Below are positions 55,500-64,000 of a stretch of 64,000 nucleotides of DNA, piece by piece (the stretch's first letter is position 1; each line of letters begins with the position of its first letter). Source of the stretch: Eretmocerus hayati (taxonomy: Eukaryota; Arthropoda; Insecta; Hymenoptera; Aphelinidae); contig CM056743.1 in NCBI GenBank assembly GCA_029851415.1, positions 71,316,686 to 71,380,685 of the forward strand. Reading direction: 5' to 3'. A model generated the notes under the pieces. The model did not search any database. It was given only the letters and a program-made list of their open reading frames with translations, and was not told the DNA's origin. Made by a program: the position numbers and the translations under genes.

Positions 55500-56780
55500 G
55501 TTCTGAAGCAGATCGACTCTGAAATCTCCAAATTTTTGTACGATTTTCATTTTTTTACTTCTGAACGCCAATTGACGAATGTGATTATTCAATGTTTAGT
55601 TGACCGCTGGATGCGTTCAAAGTGGGCAGTATGTTCGATTCTGAGTCGGAGTAGTTTCATTCATGTATTGTGTAAAATATGAAAAGTGAAAGAGACACTC
55701 GATGTTTTGCCGTTGCGCCATCTCATAGACTTACACATGTATAATTTGAATATTTCCCGAACCTTCGAGATAGTTCTCACGTCTCTCTCATTACATCTTC
55801 TTTTGCCCAGAGCCATCGATCGCAAATCACCTATCCGCTGACCACCGAGCAAGTATAATGCTCTAAATACAGTTGTCTTGTTTTGGGCGCGTTTCGCGCT
55901 CCCGCGCTCGCGCCGTTGCCCATTTTTCCTCTAAAATATATATTTCCTCCTCGTGTCACGACTTAAATTATATTTGTTCTACACTATTGTTACGATTAAA
56001 ATATTCAGTTACAGTGAATCGTGAGTGTTATAATTTTCCTAGCCCGAGATCCCAGGAAAATCATTTCCACTTTCGATCTCGACGCATAGAACGAACTTTG
56101 CATTCAAACAATTAGATATTCCTATATCAATCAAATCACAGTTTCAATAGGTTGGATTCCTCACTAAATGATTTTTTCGGCGGAGGAATTTGAATTCTTC
56201 GTGGATTTCCCTGAATATTCCTACTGAACCGTGAATCCAGCTAAGACAGCCAGCCCAATCGACTCCCCTTTTGCACTGTACAGAACCTTCAACCAAAACT
56301 TTGTATGTCTTCCAGTATAGGAGAAGAAAATTCACTCAAGTGATGAAAAAGTTAGTGCGTCCAGACAAAACGCGCTGAAGATGACGGAGTCATCCGTGAA
56401 TTTTCCTCACATTGAGCTTTGCACAGTAGCATAAGTGTACCCAACTTGTCTCTGTGCCCAACTTGCCTCAATTTACCAACCTTAGAAATGGGTCCTCGTC
56501 CACCTTCCTGATGATTTTCTCACGTTTGTTGAAATAAAATATGGAGAAATAGGTGGCTTATACCAACTCCAAATCGTTTCCGCGTTCTTCAAAAAATGAA
56601 AGGTGGGTTTCCCATTTTCCGCGATTGCGGAGCTAAATAACCACGGAGGATATTGCGTTCAATCAAACCGGTGCGAATTTCTTCAGTTCGACTGATCTCG
56701 AAGTTCTACAGCGTATTCGATAACCTGTTCTGAGATCTCCAAAATCCGTTCTCCAGAGTTGGAAAATATCGATCTGGAAT
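55500..56780. other. No gene recognised
   Basis: A GC-rich spot lies near 55885-55915. The motif GTGCCCAACTTGCC at 56454-56467 pairs with its complement at 60147-60160 and may be an outer terminal repeat. Confidence 0.35.
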
Positions 56781-59700
56781 ATGGGTAATTCCGCCAAGTG
56801 AAAAAAGACGTGGTATGCAAGGTTATACGCTCCGTCTGTACCAAAATGCTTGTCCTCAATGCTCAAACATGGTTCAAATAGTGCCAAGATTTAGTCTCAA
56901 ATATTACTTAGCGCCTACCTATTCACTAAAGGTTTCAGAATCATGGAATGATAGGCTTTTCGTAAGAGTAAGTGCGTGGTATTCACTACCATCGGCAGCA
57001 TCCTTCAGCGTGTGACTCAAAAGACCCTATCATTTCTATAAATCATCGAACACCATCCCATTTTACCACACTATAACAAAACCAGACGCAGATAGGTGTG
57101 CCTATCGATAAAGAAGTTTCAAGGAGGTGTTTCTAATGGGAACTCGTGATTCGATCTTTTTCTTGTTTTCGCGTTCACGCAGCATTACCCAATAGACCTA
57201 TCCTCTTTTCCCCATCGGAATCACGGAAAATCCATCGTCTGAGTGTTACAGACGAAATGCCTTCGGCCGTACGGGTGTACCTATTGTAGAAGAAAACTAA
57301 TCGCAACTCTGACGTGAAAAAAGTGTTGCGTGAATCGGTCGACAAACACAATAAGATCGGTGGCACAACGCAATATGGACAGATGGCTCTTTCATTTATC
57401 TTTTAAAAGTTGGTTCTCATAGTAATGGATGATATAGATGAATGTGTCTTCTGAATTTCGATCCTGGGGATACTGGAATCCCACTTATGTGGTGAGATTT
57501 CATACGATCATGTACGTTTTTGAAGTACGCGAACATACTCTTGTCACCCGAGGATGGGATTTTGGTTGGATATGGTCCTAGGTATCTGTACTGACAAAAT
57601 CTGACAATAATTATGATTGTAACCTGTGAAACTTCCTAATTTTATTTTAAAAAGTGCTCCTCTTCGAAATTTTCTAGTCTTCTACCCTCGATAACTCAAA
57701 AGAAATGTATTTTATCGCAAAAAGTGTAGAGCAACTTCTTGCAGATCTTTGGAAAATGATCAAGGAAGATATCCACAAATTTTCCCGTAGAAGACGTTCG
57801 ATTCCCGTAATGAGAGTATTTTCATATTTTTTCCGTTATTATTCTCGGTTTCGGTTCCATAACTTCAAGGGATTGCTATGTTAATATGAAGTTTTCTTTC
57901 GGAGCTCGTAAGTCAGACGGGAAGGGCCGCACAAAGATTTCACAGTGGACCAAATTTTTAAACTTTTGAACAATCTACAAGGTCTTGTGAGTATTTTTGT
58001 AATCCGATTCTCCCGTCAAAATTGTAGGTGATTGATTGAAGGAGAATTTTTCCCGATTTTCAATTACGTGTACGGGCACTGGAAAAGCACGTGAAAAATT
58101 ATCAAAACCCATGAATTGATAGGTTTTTGGTGCTCTTCAAAACCCTTCCTTCAGAATTCCCATACGACCAATCAAATTGGAAATATCACTGTTTGAGTGA
58201 GACCCTATGTGTTCCATTATTTATGGTGGGGACTATATATTTGTACTTTCATGTTATCTTTCACGCTTTTGGCCTTCTACCACGATGGGAACGCATTTGA
58301 TAGAAAAATGTGTAGATCAACTTCTCAAAGATCTTGAAGAGATACACTTTTTGTTCGACACACATTCTTCAATAGGAAGTATTATGTCAACGTTACTGAA
58401 ATCACCTTCTCCAGCATTACCGTAGTGTTGGAATTGTGAGAAGTGACGGAAAGAATATCGGTTACTGTCTGCACGAAAGTTTTATATAGAAAGGTGTATG
58501 CAGACTCCTTTTGTTGTCTTCTAAGAATCTTTGAATAGAATTTCCTAGTATAGGGCGACTAGAGCGCCCTCCCCAGTCCCAGCTGCAAACAAAAAGTTAG
58601 TAAAGTACGATTATTCCCTCTCGTGACATTAGAGTAAAAACTATTCCCTCTAATCTATCAGCCAGCCATAGGTTCTGTACCAAAAACGAGAATGGCACGC
58701 AGTTTTTCTTGTAATCGATTAGTCTCGACTCGTTGATTACAAATATGTATATCTCAATTTTGGTCCGAAAATCCGGGTGAATTTTTTCTATTAACAAAAT
58801 ACTGCAGAATTTGTGGATTTTGCGCACAAGTAGAGAAGTTTTGTTCGAAGAGGAAGAATTTTCAAACAAAAAATGTTGCGTTCGACATCTACTATATGAT
58901 TTATGCGATGGATTGTTGAATTTTACATATTTCGTTGCAAAAAGCGAGTTCGTTTGTAACAGTCCAGCATAACTTTGGACTAGGTATCGAATTATTAAAA
59001 ATAAATATGCAACTCGGGTTATTATCTTATTTGAGATGAAAGAGCATTCCAGACATTTCTCTCTAAACCCATCATTCCTTGAGCAATTGTCGATAGGAAG
59101 GAGAAACCCAGCGCATGGCATGAATCTAATCAAAGAAAGCTGAGTGTGGAAGCGCATTCTGAGTCATATCGAGTCTGAGGAGTGGAGTTTGTAGAAAGTT
59201 CTCGAGACTCAATGCATTATTGGGAGATAGTTGATGGAATTGTAAGATTGATTCTCTAATTATTACGACATACCCATGTTACTAAGAGTATTTCTGATTA
59301 TTATATAATGCATCTTCTGGCTATTACTGTACATTTGTGTTAATTGTTATGAGGGTTCATGTTCATCAGGGGCGGTTTATTCCCGGATAATGAATGATTC
59401 TGTAGAGTGCAGTAACTGGACCTGGTTGTGATATTTGAATAAGATTAATTGAACAACTCATAGTCTGGCTTATTTGTCATCGCAGACACTTCTTGCCTTT
59501 GGAGTTGTTTCTAGGTCTGTTGATTCCAATTTCGATACGACAAGGGTAGGGTTCTTAAAGCTTAGAGTCCATGGATGAGATCTTCCGAGATCCTGAATTA
59601 GCCATCGGCTATTTTCATTGTAATGTGAGACGTTGAAAACCTATTTTTCGTATTGAAATTGATTCTTTCGCCAGGAAGTAGCTCAGACATCTTCGGGATC

Positions 59701-60011
59701 TTATTCCACGGCATTTTCAATCACATATTCTGAAAGTTCAGCAAGTCTTACGTCGATTCCATTCAGTTGAATATCTTCCAAATCATGGTTTCATGCTGAG
59801 AAATGAGGTAGGAGGAGAGTAGAGGGAATATTTTATCTAGCATTCTTTGATTGACGAGATGTGGATTTTCCATAAGACCTTATCATAAAAATCGTGCACT
59901 CAGGGGTTTTATTACTTACTTTGGCACATGAAAAGAAAAAAACTATTGCTGGGTGATGTGCCTCAAAAAAATTTCTTCTCCTCTAAATCTTAAGTTGGCG
60001 GAATTACCCAT
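56781..60011. mobile_element. Candidate 3.2-kb TIR element
   Basis: The two ends are exact inverted copies of ATGGGTAATTCCGCCAA (56781-56797 and 59995-60011). The central ATTCCGCC is also in the TIR at 40096. A second, outer pair (GTGCCCAACTTGCC, 56454 and 60160) encloses it. The longest interior frame is 58597-59157 (-, 186 aa), which I do not recognise as a transposase. No target duplication is clear, so the call rests on the terminal match. Confidence 0.5.
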
Positions 60012-62330
<2,319 letters not shown>

Positions 62331-62560
62331 AAGAGTATTGGTGAAAAATACCTAAGTCCAGGATTATTGGTAAAAAGGGCCTAAGTACAGCAATATTGGT
62401 AAAAAGGGCCTAAGTGCAACAATATTGGTGAAAAGGGTCTGAGTGCAACAATATTGGTAGTAAGGGCCTGAGTTGCCGGAAAAACTCGTTCAAAAGGGCC
62501 TATCTTCACTATCGATATCGGGATAGAGGGCCTAAGTGGTGGAGTATTGGTAAAAAGGGC
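62331..62560. repeat. ~29-bp minisatellite
   Basis: ATTGGTAAAAAGGGCCTAAG-like units start at 62336, 62366, 62395, 62424 and 62453 (steps 30, 29, 29, 29), then decay, with a last recognisable unit near 62545. Confidence 0.85.
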
Positions 62561-63492
62561 CCCATCTTTTACGAAAAATTTTTCAAAACATGCTCATGGC
62601 CTCCATACCTCTTCCCTACTAATTCTGGCTATGAAATCATGTTCTTTGGCCTTCAAAAAATGTATCCTCATGCTTGCCAAGTTAATATTGAGTGACCTCA
62701 ATTTCACACACTCAATAGATCCATCTTTCACGTGCAGAATCGATGAGCATGGGTTGAGACGTTGAATCGCAATCGGATATCTTATGTGACATACCCATGG
62801 ATATGCTGATGAATTTTGGAAGTCATTGAATTCAATTTCGCATCGTTTTTGAACTTTTAGTGGAGTGATTGTCCCAAAAATTGGCCCAGTTTCGGGGAAA
62901 AGAGCCTTATCACACTTTTTCGAATGGCTGTATACCTCTCAAAACCGGCAGCAACCTACCAATCCCTGTTCGATAATATCGATGTCATAATCTTTGAAAT
63001 AAGCCACGTCCGCGCATTGAATTATGCGACGGGCGAGATACAGTGAGTTTCTATCGTTTTTCTCGAGATGACCATTTTGTAATAAGGCCCTTCTTACATG
63101 CACCCCCTCAATTGAAAATGATCAAGACAGTCGGAATCATGAGACGGTTGAATTTCGTCTGTGAATCAAACATGTTGGAATTGTTCAGAGTGGTTTTGGA
63201 AATTCAAAATTCGAACCTCAGGTGACAGTAGGAATTGAAGAGGTGAACATGATATCCCCAATCAAGCCACACGATGGATATTTCGTCGATTTTCAAATAC
63301 GCGATGCGAGCGGTAATTGAATTGCGCAGGACAGCGGAGGCCCTTTGGTTCCAAACGCAGCACTCGAGCGAGTTCGGAATCGCGATCCGTTGGATAATGG
63401 CACAGAACGATTCATACATCATGATAAAAAGATGTGCAGCAAATCGATACCGCAGTGTAAATCACCGTGCGATGAGCCGCATTCCGATAAGA
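62561..63492. other. AT-rich, nothing recognised
   Basis: Short open frames only. This is left flank of element F. Confidence 0.35.
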
Positions 63493-63520
63493 CAGAGAGA
63501 GAGAGAGATTGATTGATTGA
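63493..63520. repeat. (GA)n/(ATTG)n at the 3' end of element F
   Basis: On the minus strand this reads (AATC)n then (TC)n, as for B, C, C2 and E. Confidence 0.92.
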
Positions 63521-64000
63521 AGATTTATTTATGCCTAGGTCTTGACAGACCGATAGGCAATAGAAATATACATGTGGTAGTACAATGAACAACTTAAAAT
63601 TAGAAGTGAACATAAAATAGAATTCCTTTTTCAAAATATGTGCTGAGTACGCAAAATATAAAACACTAAACGCTAGACCATTGGAGTACTTATCACAGAG
63701 CATTCAACGCATTATCAATCATTCAATTGACAAATGTTGGTGCCCAATCATGTTTAAAAACAAAACGGTCAATAGAAACGCAAGGCTAATATCACAAGGC
63801 ATGATAGGATAAGAAGATGAAAATAACATCATAGACCAGAGAGCTCCTCAATCGCCTTGTGATAAGCTAACAAGAAAGACTTGAATAATTCTAGTGAGGG
63901 CGTCATACGAATGGTACGTGGTAACTTCTTCCAATTACGTTTCGCTTGCAGGGAAAAAGCACCGTCGCACGTTGAGGTGCGGGTAGTGGGAATGATCAAA
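63521..64000 (-). mobile_element. Retrotransposon F, 3' end (continues past the window)
   Basis: The minus strand shows the end of an ORF2, a ~290-bp 3' UTR, hairpin GGTCT-TGAC-AGACC (63538-63551), AATAAA and the (AATC)n tail. The body extends beyond 64000, so length and integrity are unknown. Confidence 0.82.
63829..63999 (-). pseudogene. Element F ORF2 C-terminus, partial
   Basis: The last 56 codons read ...F-S-L-Q-A-K-R-N-W-K-K-L-P...S-L-E-L-F-K-S-F-L-L-A-Y, the usual end of CR1/L2-type ORF2 (a basic W-x-x-L-P block followed by an FK helix). The stop is TGA at 63829-63831. Whether the rest of the ORF is intact cannot be seen. Family is close to the C/E type by tail, but the protein overlap is too short to place it. 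Confidence 0.7.

Overview
This is a repeat-dominated eukaryotic window, most probably from an arthropod. The non-LTR retrotransposon ORF1 proteins carry a PHD-type finger and a baculovirus-FP-like C-terminal domain, a combination I associate with arthropod CR1/L2-type elements. The AT-rich background is broken by GC-richer mobile DNA. The species cannot be named from sequence alone. I found no convincing host protein-coding gene, rRNA or canonical tRNA.

Layout. 1-1.6 kb: a GC-rich inverted repeat. 2.1-21.0 kb: a nest of five non-LTR retrotransposons (A, A2, D, C, C2) joined through (TC)n microsatellite. 21.4-24.9 kb: a diverged satellite built of ~54-bp subunits in trimers. 25-31.9 kb: AT-rich, mostly unassigned, with palindromes and a ~419-bp duplication. 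31.9-40.0 kb: a second nest (B, D2, D3, E), again joined only at (GA)n/(TC)n. 40.1-41.9 kb: a TIR element and a 176-bp x3 repeat. 43.6-54.7 kb: a 186-bp satellite, first direct and later inverted, with three inserts that keep the satellite phase: a 381-bp TTAA-type MITE, a 3868-bp segment holding a ~1.8-kb palindrome, and a 1034-bp TIR element with a 6-bp duplication. 55-60 kb: a foldback repeat and nested TIR candidates. 61.9 kb: (AC)n. 63.5 kb to the end: the 3' end of another retrotransposon (F).

The main result is a rule covering all ten retrotransposon copies. Seven CR1/L2-like copies (A, A2, B, C, C2, E, F) end in a tetranucleotide tail, (ATCT)n or (AATC)n, running into (TC)n read on their sense strand. 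Three R1-like copies (D, D2, D3) end in poly(A) running into (GA)n on their sense strand. Two lineages therefore appear to use the same microsatellite with opposite strand choice. The tetranucleotide-tailed families also share a 3' module: a small hairpin, then usually AATAAA, then the tail. This looks like strand-specific targeting of the TC/GA microsatellite, with new copies landing in the microsatellite beside older ones.

All larger retroelement reading frames are damaged by stops or frameshifts, so nothing here looks autonomously active. The least damaged is R1-like element D.
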